Assembly: GCF_008364555.1 (NCBI RefSeq)
Contig: NZ_VTUC01000001.1
Location: forward strand, 124,001-188,000
Reading direction: 5' to 3'
From: Enterobacter vonholyi
Lineage (GTDB): Bacteria; Pseudomonadota; Gammaproteobacteria; Enterobacterales; Enterobacteriaceae
Length of the DNA stretch: 64,000 bases
The notes under the pieces were generated by a model. The model had not been told where the DNA came from. It saw only the letters and a program-made list of their open reading frames with translations, and did no database searches. Positions 19,063 through 27,723 of the stretch are shown one piece after another. The stretch's first letter is position 1; each line of letters opens with the position of its first letter. The position numbers and the translations under genes were made by a program.

Positions 19063-19706
19063 ATGACGCAGAAAAACGCGACGACATGCTGGCAGCAGAG
19101 TATGCCCTCGGCACGCTGCGGGGAGGAGCGCGGCTTCAGTTCCAGAAACGGGTTGCCCATGAACCCGCCCTGGCCGCCCGCGTCGCGTACTGGCAGGAAA
19201 TGTTCAGCACGCTGGATAGCCATCTTGTGCCCGTCCCTCCACCCGAGACGGTGTGGAAAAGAATCGCCCTCGATCTGCCGCCTAAAAAGCCTTTACGCAA
19301 AAGTCGGCCTTATGTCGGCTGGATGGTTGCAGCCTCACTCGCCGCCCTGGCGGTCGTTGCCTGGTATGCCACCCGAGCCCCGGAACTCGTTCCGCTGATG
19401 GTCCTCAACGATGCCCAACAGCACGGGGATTGGGTCGTCAGCGCGGACGCGAGCCGCCAGCACCTGAGCATTGCCCCTCTTCGACCAACTGCTGTCGCGG
19501 CGCAACACAGCCTGCAGCTTTGGCTGATCCCAGGCGGGCAGGCGCCGGTCTCCATGGGGCTGCTGCATAACGACATACCCACACGCGTCACCCTCCGGAA
19601 CACAACGCTCCCTCCTGACGTCATGATAGCCATAAGCCTTGAACCAGAGGGCGGCTCGCCCACTGGCCTCCCGACAGGGCCGGTGCTTTACAGTGGCAAA
19701 TTGTAA
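19059..19706 (+). CDS. Membrane anti-sigma factor, RskA-like
   Basis: The 215-residue protein has an N-terminal cytosolic anti-sigma domain (MLAAEYALGTLRGGARLQF ... MFSTLD), one membrane helix near residues 87-105 (YVGWMVAASLAALAVVAWYA) and a C-terminal periplasmic RskA domain with SLQLWLIPGGQAPVSMGLL and ISLEPEGGSPTGLPTGPVLYSG, the usual family ending. It should hold the upstream sigma factor at the membrane until a periplasmic signal leads to release. The start overlaps the sigma gene stop (ATGA), so the two are made in coupled amounts. Confidence 0.88.
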   Translation: MNDAEKRDDMLAAEYALGTLRGGARLQFQKRVAHEPALAARVAYWQEMFSTLDSHLVPVPPPETVWKRIALDLPPKKPLRKSRPYVGWMVAASLAALAVVAWYATRAPELVPLMVLNDAQQHGDWVVSADASRQHLSIAPLRPTAVAAQHSLQLWLIPGGQAPVSMGLLHNDIPTRVTLRNTTLPPDVMIAISLEPEGGSPTGLPTGPVLYSGKL

Positions 19707-19712
19707 TCCTCA

Positions 19713-19738
19713 GGCCCTGTTCGCAGGGCCGCTATTGT
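19713..19738 (+). terminator. Hairpin after the anti-sigma gene
   Basis: GGCCCTG-TTCG-CAGGGCC is a 7-base GC stem closed by a UUCG tetraloop, 7 bases after the stop codon, followed by GCTATTGTT. It is a likely rho-independent end of the fasciclin-sigma-anti-sigma operon, although the T tract is weak. The remaining ~240 bases to the next gene are AT-rich and hold no gene I could recognise. Confidence 0.65.
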
Positions 19739-19979
19739 TAACCAATTTCATTTATATAATACCCTCGGTTACCTATAAAAATTAAATATTAGCCCGGCAA
19801 TTAGTTTAATTATTAAAAAACGACATTGACAGACTCTTCCGCACTCCATTAAGTTTTATACGAACATCCTTTTATTCCTGATACACAATATATCAAAAAC
19901 CGCGTTAATGAATTTGTCATTATTCATTAACGCTTCTCTGCCTTTTATTTTTTGCATCACTCAATAGCGAGATAAGATC

Positions 19980-20720
19980 ATGAATAATAGTGCAAACAAA
20001 GTTGTTGTTATCACCGGCGCCAGCAGCGGTATTGGTGAGGCCATCGCCCTTCATCTGGCAGATAAACCTTTTTCACTGGTGCTTGTTGCCCGTCGTCTGG
20101 AGAAAATTAATGCCCTGGTGGACCGCATCATCCAGCAGGGTGGCCAGGCGATAGCCGTAAAAGCCGATGTCACCCGTCAGGAAGAGGTGCAGCGCGCCAT
20201 TGACGCTGCCGTTGCCGCCTACCAGCGCGTGGATGTGCTGATCAATAACGCGGGCTTTATGGCTATCGCCCCGCTCAGCGAGCTGAAAACCGACGAATGG
20301 GACAAGATGATTGATACCAATCTGAAAGGGGTGCTGTACGGCATCGCCGCGGCTTTCCCGGTGTTCCAGCGTCAGGGCCGCGGGCATTTTATAAACGTTG
20401 CCTCCGTCGCGGGCATCAAAGTGCTGGCCCCTGGCGGCGTGGTGTATAGCGCCACGAAATTCGCCGTCCGCGCGCTGAGTGAAGGCTTACGTCAGGAGGC
20501 GGGTAAAACCATCCGCACGACGCTTATTTCTCCCGGTGCCGTCGAAAGCGAACTGCAGTTCGGCAGCTCTGATGCCCCAAGCAAACAGTTCCTGCATGAA
20601 TTTTACAAGCAGGCTATTCCGGCTGACGCAATTGCCCGCGCGGTTTTATTTGCTATTGAACAGCCGGGCGACGTTGATATTAATGAAATTGTTGTTCGTC
20701 CGACGCAGGAAGAATTTTAG
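19980..20720 (+). CDS. Short-chain dehydrogenase/reductase
   Basis: The 246-residue protein is a classical SDR: the cofactor-binding [12 protein letters not shown] at residues ~12-23, NNAG near 88, catalytic serine in NVASVAG near 140 and YSATK near 154 with tyrosine and lysine. The aspartate-less VARRLEK after strand 2 suggests NADP(H) preference (inference). It is a relative of YdfG-type oxidoreductases of broad substrate range. It is followed after 33 bases by a ThDP-dependent decarboxylase, so the pair may decarboxylate a 2-keto acid and reduce the aldehyde product. The real substrate is not visible. Confidence 0.85.
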   Translation: MNNSANKVVVITGASSGIGEAIALHLADKPFSLVLVARRLEKINALVDRIIQQGGQAIAVKADVTRQEEVQRAIDAAVAAYQRVDVLINNAGFMAIAPLSELKTDEWDKMIDTNLKGVLYGIAAAFPVFQRQGRGHFINVASVAGIKVLAPGGVVYSATKFAVRALSEGLRQEAGKTIRTTLISPGAVESELQFGSSDAPSKQFLHEFYKQAIPADAIARAVLFAIEQPGDVDINEIVVRPTQEEF

Positions 20721-20753
20721 CCGGCGTTAAATAATGCTGAATGAGGTGTCATT

Positions 20754-22448
20754 ATGATTAAATCATTAACGTCCTTATCAGATTTAAATATGCGATCGGG
20801 TGCCGACATTCTTCTTGAAGTGCTGGAGAGTGAAGGGGTGGAATATATTTTTGGCAACCCCGGAACAACCGAACTTCCGCTCATTGATGCCCTGCTTCGC
20901 CATGAAAATATTCACTATATTCTCGCGCTTCAGGAAAGCACCGTGGTGGCCATTGCCGACGGCTACGCAAAAGCCTCCGGCAAGACCGGATTTATCAATT
21001 TGCATACCGCCAGCGGTCTGGGACACGGCATGGGGAACCTCATTAATTCGCGGATCATGAAAACCCCGCTGGTGGTCACCGTTGGACAGCAGGACACGCG
21101 GCACTACGTCCGCGACCCGCTTCTGTATGACGATATTGTGTCCATAGGCTCCCCGGTCATGAAATGGGCGCAGGAGGTTACCAGCGCCGACCAGCTCCCG
21201 GTGCTGGTTCGACGTGCGTTTCACGCGGCCAGCTACCCTCCGGGTGGCCCGGTCCTGCTTTCACTCCCGATGAACGTCATGGAAGAGCTGAGCGACGCCG
21301 GAATACAGACGGCCTCAAAAGTGAACTACCACACCGTGGCGGGCTCGCTGGACGAACTGGCCGAAGAACTGAGCCAGGTTACGCCCGGTAGGATCATGAT
21401 TGTGGCGGGAGATGAAGTTCACTCCAGCGGCTCGACGCAGGAGATTGTCCAGCTTGCTGAAGCGCTCAGCGCCCATGTCTACGGCTCCTCCTGGCCCCTG
21501 AATTTGCCCTTCCCTACGCAGCATGCGCTCTGGCGGGGCAATATGCCCACCACCGCCAGCGAAATCGCCAGCATCATCAACGCCTACGATGCCGTATTTA
21601 TCATCGGCGGCAGAAGCCTGATCACCATTTTGTACAGCGAGGGCGAGGCCATTCCGGAAACCTGCGCGGTATATCAGCTTTCGGCGGATATGCACGAGCT
21701 TGGCCGCACCTATGCCACTCGCCTTTCAGTGATGGGGGATATCAAACTGTCCCTACATGAACTACTGCCAAAGCTTAAGCAGCGACTGATCGCCAGCACG
21801 CTGGTCCACCAGCGGCTGCTGGTTGCGGCCCGCGACGAACGGGAGAAGGAGTGGCAGCAGCAGGAGGAACGTCTGGCCGCCGAGCGGCTACGCCCGGCGA
21901 TCTCCCCGATGGTCGCAGCCTGGGAAGTCATCCGATCCATTCCGGCGGGTACCACCATCGTTGATGAGGCGATAGCGACCGCCAGGCATGTCCGCCGGTT
22001 CATCTCTGACCAGCAGCACCAGCGCTACTACTTTATGCGCGGCGGCGGACTGGGCTGGGGGATGCCTGCCTCAGTAGGGCACTCGCTGGGACGCGGACGG
22101 GAGCCGGTGGTCTGCCTGATAGGCGACGGGGCCTCCCTGTACTCGCCGCAGGCGCTCTGGACGGCGGCACACGAAAATCTGCCGGTCACCTTTATCGTCA
22201 TGAATAACAGGGAGTACAACATCCTGAAAAACTTTATGAAGAGCCAGGCTGACTACAGCTCAACGCGGCTGGGGCGTTTTATCGGGATGGACCTGGTGAA
22301 CCCACATATTGATTTTCAGTCGCTTGCCACCGCCATGGGCGTCCACTGCTGCCGGGTAACCGAGGCTGCAGATATCGCCGAAGCGGTAACGCGCGGCCTG
22401 CAGTCAGGAAAAACCAACCTGATTGAAATCGCAATTTCCGCGGATTAG
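20754..22448 (+). CDS. ThDP-dependent 2-keto acid decarboxylase, benzoylformate-decarboxylase-like
   Basis: The 564-residue protein has the three-domain layout of ThDP decarboxylases. The N-terminal Pyr domain has GNPGTTELPLIDAL near residue 40 and a glutamate in ILALQES; NLHTASGLGHGMG near residue 85 matches the block around His70 of benzoylformate decarboxylase. The C-terminal PP domain has GDGASLYSPQALWTAAHENLPVTFIVMNN near 460-490 for Mg-ThDP. The residues around the second active-site histidine of benzoylformate decarboxylase appear replaced (IIGGRSLITILYS), so the substrate may differ. GAGGTG precedes the ATG at 20754; an alternative ATG lies 12 codons in. A role in reverse (carboligation) is also possible. 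Confidence 0.82.
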   Translation: MIKSLTSLSDLNMRSGADILLEVLESEGVEYIFGNPGTTELPLIDALLRHENIHYILALQESTVVAIADGYAKASGKTGFINLHTASGLGHGMGNLINSRIMKTPLVVTVGQQDTRHYVRDPLLYDDIVSIGSPVMKWAQEVTSADQLPVLVRRAFHAASYPPGGPVLLSLPMNVMEELSDAGIQTASKVNYHTVAGSLDELAEELSQVTPGRIMIVAGDEVHSSGSTQEIVQLAEALSAHVYGSSWPLNLPFPTQHALWRGNMPTTASEIASIINAYDAVFIIGGRSLITILYSEGEAIPETCAVYQLSADMHELGRTYATRLSVMGDIKLSLHELLPKLKQRLIASTLVHQRLLVAARDEREKEWQQQEERLAAERLRPAISPMVAAWEVIRSIPAGTTIVDEAIATARHVRRFISDQQHQRYYFMRGGGLGWGMPASVGHSLGRGREPVVCLIGDGASLYSPQALWTAAHENLPVTFIVMNNREYNILKNFMKSQADYSSTRLGRFIGMDLVNPHIDFQSLATAMGVHCCRVTEAADIAEAVTRGLQSGKTNLIEIAISAD

Positions 22449-22481
22449 CCGCGCGCTTACGCTGTACCCTACATAAAAAAC

Positions 22482-23180
22482 TTATAACCGAAACGCCTCA
22501 AGCCGCTTTATCTGCCGCCCTTCATGGTCAAAATTCTCCGCCGCCAGCCAGGCGCGCAGCTCCGCGTCTCTTTGTGGCCATTCGCCGTCAATAACAGAAA
22601 GCATATCGCTGTCGCGGTTGCGCCCTTTGCGCACCAGCTTCTGGCGCAGGCGCCCTTCCCAGACAAACCCCAGCCGCTCCGCCGCCCTGCGTGAGGCAAC
22701 GTTCATGGAATCACACTTCCACTCGAGGCGCCGGTAGCCGTGCTCAAACGCATTTTTCAGCAGCAGCCACACCGTTTCGGTGCCGATGCGGGATCCTTTC
22801 ATTTTACGCGACCAGGTGACGTGTCCTATCTCCACCGACCCGAGCAGCCGCTCGTTGGCCATATAGCTCACCAGCCCTACCGCCCGCTCGGTGCGTAAAT
22901 CAATGACGGCAAACGGCACCAGCTCATCGTCCATAACCTTCGCCACGATCCAGTGCGCGGTGGCTTCCACGCTCGTGGGCTGCGTGCTGGCAAGCCACGT
23001 CCAGTCGCTGTCGTCGCCCAGCGCGTAGGCCTCATAGAGATCGGCCGCGTGGCGATCGGCGTCCAGCGGCTCCAGGCGACAATACTGTCCGAACAGCGGG
23101 GTGCGGGTTAATACGCGCGCGCCTTTCCAGTCGGGAACGATATCGTTAACGGTTTGACCATGTTGATTGATTTCGGGCAC
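22482..23180 (-). CDS. GNAT-family N-acetyltransferase, RimJ/RimL type
   Basis: The 232-residue protein resembles the RimJ/RimL branch of GNAT acetyltransferases: LEPLDADRHAADLYEAYA near residue 37, a central strand VGLVSYMANERLLGSVEIGHV, the acetyl-CoA loop MKGSRIGTETVWLLLKNAF near 130, and the MNVASRRAAERLGFVWEGRLRQ ending block. It probably acetylates a small molecule or a protein N-terminus; the substrate cannot be told. It is a single gene, convergent with the ThDP gene and divergent from the peptide importer operon. Confidence 0.85.
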   Translation of the reverse strand: MPEINQHGQTVNDIVPDWKGARVLTRTPLFGQYCRLEPLDADRHAADLYEAYALGDDSDWTWLASTQPTSVEATAHWIVAKVMDDELVPFAVIDLRTERAVGLVSYMANERLLGSVEIGHVTWSRKMKGSRIGTETVWLLLKNAFEHGYRRLEWKCDSMNVASRRAAERLGFVWEGRLRQKLVRKGRNRDSDMLSVIDGEWPQRDAELRAWLAAENFDHEGRQIKRLEAFRL

Positions 23181-23381
23181 GGCGGTGACTCCCTGAAAGG
23201 TAAGGCATTTGTTATAGCAGGTTAAAAAGCAGGCGAAAAGCAGCGTGTTTTAATAGCACGAGCGCATGCGATATTCCCGGAAGGCATAAGTAAAGCTGAA
23301 TTTCGACTTTGCGGAATGTCACACTCGACCTAACGTAGCGGAGCATAAAACAATCACAATATATTCTTCTCAGGGATCGCT

Positions 23382-24950
23382 ATGACGAAAAAACTGCTGC
23401 CGTTACTGGTACTGACTGCGCTCGCAGGCGCAGCCCACGCCGCTACTCCGCCCAACACGCTGGTGGTTGCCCAGGGGCTGGATGACATCGTGAGCCTCGA
23501 CCCGGCCGAAGCCAACGAGCTCTCCAGCATCCAGACCGTGCCGAGCCTGTACCAGCGTCTGGTACAGCCGGACCGCGATAATCCGGAAAAAATCACGCCG
23601 ATTCTGGCAGAAAGCTGGGAAGCGGACGCGGCAGCAAAAACCCTGACCATCAAGCTCAAGCCCGATGCGAAATTCGCCTCCGGCAACCCGCTGCGCCCGG
23701 AAGACGTAATTTTCTCTTACACCCGCGCCGTGACGCTGAACAAATCCCCGGCCTTTATTCTCAACGTGCTGGGCTGGGACGCGAGCAACATCGCCAGCCA
23801 GCTGAAAAAGGTGGACGATCACACCCTCCAGCTTCACTGGACGGCGGACGTGAGCCCGTCGGTGGCGCTGAATATTCTCTCCACGCCGATTGCCTCCATC
23901 GTGGATGAAAAGCTCGTCGCCGCGAACGTGAAGGATAACGACTTCGGCAACGCCTGGCTGAAAATGCACTCGGCGGGCAGCGGCGCGTTCAAAATGCGCG
24001 TCTATCAGCCGCATCAGGCCATCGTGCTGGAAGCCAACGACTCCGCCCCCGGCGGCGCGCCGAAGCTGAAAAGCATCATCATTAAAAACGTCCCCGATCC
24101 GGCTTCGCGCCGCCTGCTGATCCAGCAGGGTGATGCGGACGTGGCGCGCGATCTCGGTGCAGATCAGATAAGCGCCCTGGACGGCAAGCCGGGCGTGAAG
24201 GTGCTGAGCATCCCGTCTGCGGAGCAGAATTACCTGGTGTTTAACACCGGCAACAGCGCCAACCCGCTTCTGAACAACCCGGCGTTCTGGGAAGCCTCGC
24301 GCTGGCTGGTCGATTATGAAGGCATCACCAAAAATCTGCTGAAAGGCCAGTATTTTGTTCATCAGAGTTTCCTGCCGGTCGGCCTGCCGGGCGCGCTGGA
24401 AGACAACCCGTTTAAGTTTGACCCTGCAAAAGCGAAAGACATCCTCGCCAAAGCGGGCATTAAGGACGCGCACTTCACGCTGGACGTGGAGAACAAGCCG
24501 CCGTTTATTACCATCGCCCAGTCGATGCAGGCGAGCTTTGCGCAGGGTGGCGTGAAGGTGGATCTGCTGCCTGCAGCCGGGAGCCAGGTCTATGCCCGCG
24601 TGCGCGCTAAGCAGCATCAGGCGGCGATTCGTCTGTGGATCCCGGACTACTTCGATGCGCACTCTAACGCCAGCGCCTTCGCGTGGAACGACGGTAAATC
24701 CAGCACCGTGGCCGGTCTGAACGGCTGGAAAATTCCGGAGCTGAACAAGGCCACGCTGGCGGCGGTTGCCGAGCCGGATCCGGCGAAGCGTCTGGACCTG
24801 TACAAGAAAATGCAGGAACAGCTGCAGCAGAGCTCGCCGTACGTGTTCGTCGATCAGGGCAAAACCCAGATCGTGGTGCGCGATAACGTGAAGGGGTATC
24901 AGCAGGGGCTGAACGCGGATATGGTCTGGTACGATCGCGTCACGAAGTAG
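23382..24950 (+). CDS. ABC transporter periplasmic peptide-binding protein (SBP_bac_5)
   Basis: The 522-residue protein has a signal peptide (MTKKLLPLLVLTALAGAAHA, cleaved near residue 20) and the family-5 solute-binding fold with SLDPAEANELSSIQTVPSLYQRL near residue 40 and the KLKPDAKFASGNPLRPEDVIFS block near 100. It should bind an oligopeptide or a similar ligand and deliver it to the permeases encoded next. It is the first gene of a five-gene importer operon; a REP pair separates it from the permease genes, which may leave this mRNA segment more stable. Confidence 0.9.
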   Translation: MTKKLLPLLVLTALAGAAHAATPPNTLVVAQGLDDIVSLDPAEANELSSIQTVPSLYQRLVQPDRDNPEKITPILAESWEADAAAKTLTIKLKPDAKFASGNPLRPEDVIFSYTRAVTLNKSPAFILNVLGWDASNIASQLKKVDDHTLQLHWTADVSPSVALNILSTPIASIVDEKLVAANVKDNDFGNAWLKMHSAGSGAFKMRVYQPHQAIVLEANDSAPGGAPKLKSIIIKNVPDPASRRLLIQQGDADVARDLGADQISALDGKPGVKVLSIPSAEQNYLVFNTGNSANPLLNNPAFWEASRWLVDYEGITKNLLKGQYFVHQSFLPVGLPGALEDNPFKFDPAKAKDILAKAGIKDAHFTLDVENKPPFITIAQSMQASFAQGGVKVDLLPAAGSQVYARVRAKQHQAAIRLWIPDYFDAHSNASAFAWNDGKSSTVAGLNGWKIPELNKATLAAVAEPDPAKRLDLYKKMQEQLQQSSPYVFVDQGKTQIVVRDNVKGYQQGLNADMVWYDRVTK

Positions 24951-24958
24951 CCCTTGTT

Positions 24959-25034
24959 GCCGGGTGGCGCTGCGCTGACCCGGCCTGTGTTATCGGTTTT
25001 TGTAGGCCGGGTAAGGCGAAGCCGCACCCGGCAT
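24959..25034. repeat. REP element pair within the peptide importer operon
   Basis: GCCGGGTGGCGCTGCGCTGACCCGGCC and the inverted GTAGGCCGGGTAAGGCGAAGCCGCACCCGGC lie between the binding-protein gene and the first permease gene. Such REP pairs in ABC operons raise the level of the upstream binding protein by protecting its message. An ATG at 25033 falls inside the repeat, which argues against it as a start. Confidence 0.85.
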
Positions 25035-25047
25035 GAAGAGATTTCCC

Positions 25048-26061
25048 ATGCCACATCTTTCCACCCGCGTGCTTCAGGGCCTGCTGACCCTGCTGCTCAC
25101 GCTTTTCGGGCTGCTGCTCGTCACGTTTGCGCTCTCGGCGTTTTCACCGGTCGATCGCGTGCTGCAGATCGTCGGCGATCACGCCAGCCAGTCGACGTAC
25201 GATCAGGTTCGCCACCAGCTAGGGCTGGATCGGCCCCTGCCCGTGCAGTTCTGGCATTACCTGCAAAACCTTGCCCACGGGGATTTAGGCACCGCCAGCG
25301 CCACCGGCCAGCCGGTGCTGCAGGATCTGCTGCACGCCTTCCCCGCCACGCTGGAACTGGCAACGCTGGCATTAATCATCGGCGCCGTGCTCGGCGTGAC
25401 TGCCGGAGTGCTGTGCGCTCGCTACGCCGGTTCGCCGCTCGATTTAGCCATCAGAACCCTCACCCTGCTCGGCAACTCGGTGCCGATTTTCTGGCTCGGC
25501 CTGCTGATGCTGGCCCTGTTCTACGCGAAGCTGCAGTGGAGCGCGGGTCCCGGCAGGCTGGACGATCTCTGGCAGTTCACCGTCGAGCCGCGTACCGGCT
25601 TTGCGCTGATAGATACCTGGCTTTCCGGCGATCGCGAGGCGTTGCGCAACGCCCTCAGCCACCTGGTGCTGCCGGTGCTGCTGCTGGCCTATTACTCGCT
25701 GGCAAGCATTACCCGCCTGACGCGCTCGGCCTGCCTGAGCGAAATGAACAAAGAGTACATCCTGCTTGCCCGCGCAAAAGGTGCCGGGGAGATGGCCATC
25801 CTGCTGCGACACGTCCTGCCTAACATTCGCAGCACCCTGCTGACGGTGATCGCGCTGGCCTACACCAGCATGCTGGAGGGCGCGGTATTAACCGAAACCG
25901 TCTTTTCATGGCCGGGGATCGGGCGCTATCTCACCACCGCCCTGTTCGCAGGAGACACCACCGCGGTCATGGGCGGCACGCTGCTGATTGGCGTCTGCTT
26001 TGTCCTGATCAATAACCTTACCGACCTGCTCGTGCGGGCAACCGATCCCAGGGTACGCTGA
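25048..26061 (+). CDS. Peptide-type ABC permease, DppB-like
   Basis: The 337-residue protein has the DppB/OppB layout: an N-terminal helix, a periplasmic segment with LGLDRPLPVQFWHYLQNLAHGD, five more helices, and the ATPase-contact loop EYILLARAKGAGEMAILLRHVLPN near residue 235. It forms the import channel with the next gene. I prefer the ATG at 25048 over 25033, which lies in the REP element. The stop shares its last base with the next start (TGATG). Confidence 0.9.
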   Translation: MPHLSTRVLQGLLTLLLTLFGLLLVTFALSAFSPVDRVLQIVGDHASQSTYDQVRHQLGLDRPLPVQFWHYLQNLAHGDLGTASATGQPVLQDLLHAFPATLELATLALIIGAVLGVTAGVLCARYAGSPLDLAIRTLTLLGNSVPIFWLGLLMLALFYAKLQWSAGPGRLDDLWQFTVEPRTGFALIDTWLSGDREALRNALSHLVLPVLLLAYYSLASITRLTRSACLSEMNKEYILLARAKGAGEMAILLRHVLPNIRSTLLTVIALAYTSMLEGAVLTETVFSWPGIGRYLTTALFAGDTTAVMGGTLLIGVCFVLINNLTDLLVRATDPRVR

Positions 26062-26894
26062 TGCCGTTATATCTCTTCTTACGCCGGCTGCGCCGCTCCC
26101 CTGCCGCATTTTGCGGGCTGGTTGCCATCGCGCTGCTGGGGGTTATTGCCCTGTTCGCGCCGTTGCTGGCCCCGGTTGACCCGAACTGGCAGGACGCCGC
26201 CGCGCGCCTTCAGGCACCCAATATCCAGCACTGGCTGGGCACCGACAGCTACGGGCGCGACCTGCTTTCACGTCTGATTTACGGCACCCGTCCGGCGCTC
26301 GGGCTGGTGGCGCTGGTTACCGTCATTACCCTGCCCGCCGGGCTGCTGGTGGGAATTTTGTCCGGCTACTACGGCGGCTGGCTGGAGCGCATCCTGATGC
26401 GTTTTACCGACGTGGTGATGTCGATGCCTCGCCTGATCCTCGCCTTCGCGTTTGTGGCGATGCTTGGCCCGGGGCTGGTCAACGGCGCGCTGGCGCTGGC
26501 CTTAACCACCTGGCCCGCATACGCGCGTCAGGCGCGGAGTGAAATTCAGCGTCTGCGCCACAGCGATTACCTGGCCGCCGCGGAGATGATGGGCATTCGC
26601 GGCCTGCGCCTGCTGGTCGGGCATATTCTGCCCCTGTGTTTGCCGTCCGCGATTGTGCGGCTGGCGCTGGATCTGGCAGGCATTATTCTGGCCGCCGCCG
26701 GTCTCGGCTTCCTCGGCCTTGGCGCACGTCCGCCCATGGCCGAATGGGGAGCGATGATTGCCGACGGCATGCAGGTGATTTTCGACCAGTGGTGGATTGC
26801 CGCCATTCCGGGCGGGGCCATCCTGTTTGCCAGCCTGGCGTTTAACCTGCTGGGCGATGGCCTGCGCGACGTTCTGGAGCCACAGCATGAATGA
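26061..26894 (+). CDS. Peptide-type ABC permease, DppC-like
   Basis: This is the partner permease, 277 residues, with the DppC/OppC N-terminal cytosolic segment, HWLGTDSYGRDLLSRLIYGTRPAL near residue 55 and the coupling loop SDYLAAAEMMGIRGLRLLVGHILP near 175. The binding-protein-dependent transport fold with six helices is clear. It overlaps the neighbours on both sides by a few bases, so the permease and ATPase genes are tightly coupled. Confidence 0.9.
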   Translation: MPLYLFLRRLRRSPAAFCGLVAIALLGVIALFAPLLAPVDPNWQDAAARLQAPNIQHWLGTDSYGRDLLSRLIYGTRPALGLVALVTVITLPAGLLVGILSGYYGGWLERILMRFTDVVMSMPRLILAFAFVAMLGPGLVNGALALALTTWPAYARQARSEIQRLRHSDYLAAAEMMGIRGLRLLVGHILPLCLPSAIVRLALDLAGIILAAAGLGFLGLGARPPMAEWGAMIADGMQVIFDQWWIAAIPGGAILFASLAFNLLGDGLRDVLEPQHE

Positions 26895-27723
26895 ACCCCG
26901 CGTCATCGTCGATGCGCTGAATATCGACTACCCCGCCGCGCGCGTGGTCAACAATCTGAGCTTTACGCTTGGCAACGAGCGGCTGGCGCTGGTGGGGGAA
27001 TCCGGCTCCGGCAAGTCCATGTCCGCCCGCGCCCTGATGGGTCTGGTGCGCAAACCCGGTATTGTAAGCGCCAACCGGCTTAACGTGCTTGGCAACGATC
27101 TGCTGACCCTGAACGCCCGCCGCTGGCAGGCGCTGCGCGGTAACGGGATTGCGATGGTCCTGCAGGACCCGCGCTACGCGCTGAATCCGGCGAAAAACGT
27201 CGCTGCTCAGCTTGATGAGGCGCAGACCCTGCATCAGCGCCTGCCCCGCGCTGAACGCCTGGCGCGCATTCACGACATCCTCCGCGCCGTCGGACTCAAC
27301 GAACATGTCCTCCAGCGCTATCCCGGCGAACTCTCCGGGGGCATGGGCCAGCGGGTGATGATTGCGATGGCGCTGATCAACAACCCGCAGGTGCTGATTG
27401 CCGATGAACCCACCTCCGCGCTGGACGCCCGCCTGCGCAACCAGATCCTCGAGCTGCTGGTGCAGCAGTGCGAAGAACGCCAGATGGCGATGCTGTTAAT
27501 CAGCCACGATCTGCCGCTGGTGGCGGAGCACTGCGACCGCGTGCTGGTGATGTATCAGGGTGAAAAGGTCGATGAGATGGCGGCAAGCCGGCTCCCGCAG
27601 GCGACGCATCCGTACACGCGAACCCTGTGGACCTGTCGTCCAGACGCCAATACCTATGGGCAGATGCTGCCGACGCTCGACCGTTCGCAGCCGTGGAAGG
27701 AGGCCAGCGATGGCGCTCGTTGA
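26887..27723 (+). CDS. Peptide-type ABC ATPase, DppD-like
   Basis: The 278-residue ATPase has Walker A GESGSGKSMSARALMG near residue 38, the signature LSGGMGQRVMIAMAL near 148 (GGMGQR, as in DppD/OppD proteins), Walker [13 protein letters not shown] and switch LLISHDLPLVAEHCDRVLVMY. It lacks much of the C-terminal oligopeptide-binding extension found in longer DppD proteins, with only ~25 residues after the core. It works as a heterodimer with the next product. Confidence 0.9.
   Translation: MNEPRVIVDALNIDYPAARVVNNLSFTLGNERLALVGESGSGKSMSARALMGLVRKPGIVSANRLNVLGNDLLTLNARRWQALRGNGIAMVLQDPRYALNPAKNVAAQLDEAQTLHQRLPRAERLARIHDILRAVGLNEHVLQRYPGELSGGMGQRVMIAMALINNPQVLIADEPTSALDARLRNQILELLVQQCEERQMAMLLISHDLPLVAEHCDRVLVMYQGEKVDEMAASRLPQATHPYTRTLWTCRPDANTYGQMLPTLDRSQPWKEASDGAR

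Noticed and set aside
25033..25048. ATG at 25033 as the start of the DppB-like permease
   Set aside because: It lies inside a REP element; the ATG at 25048 begins the family-like N-terminus.
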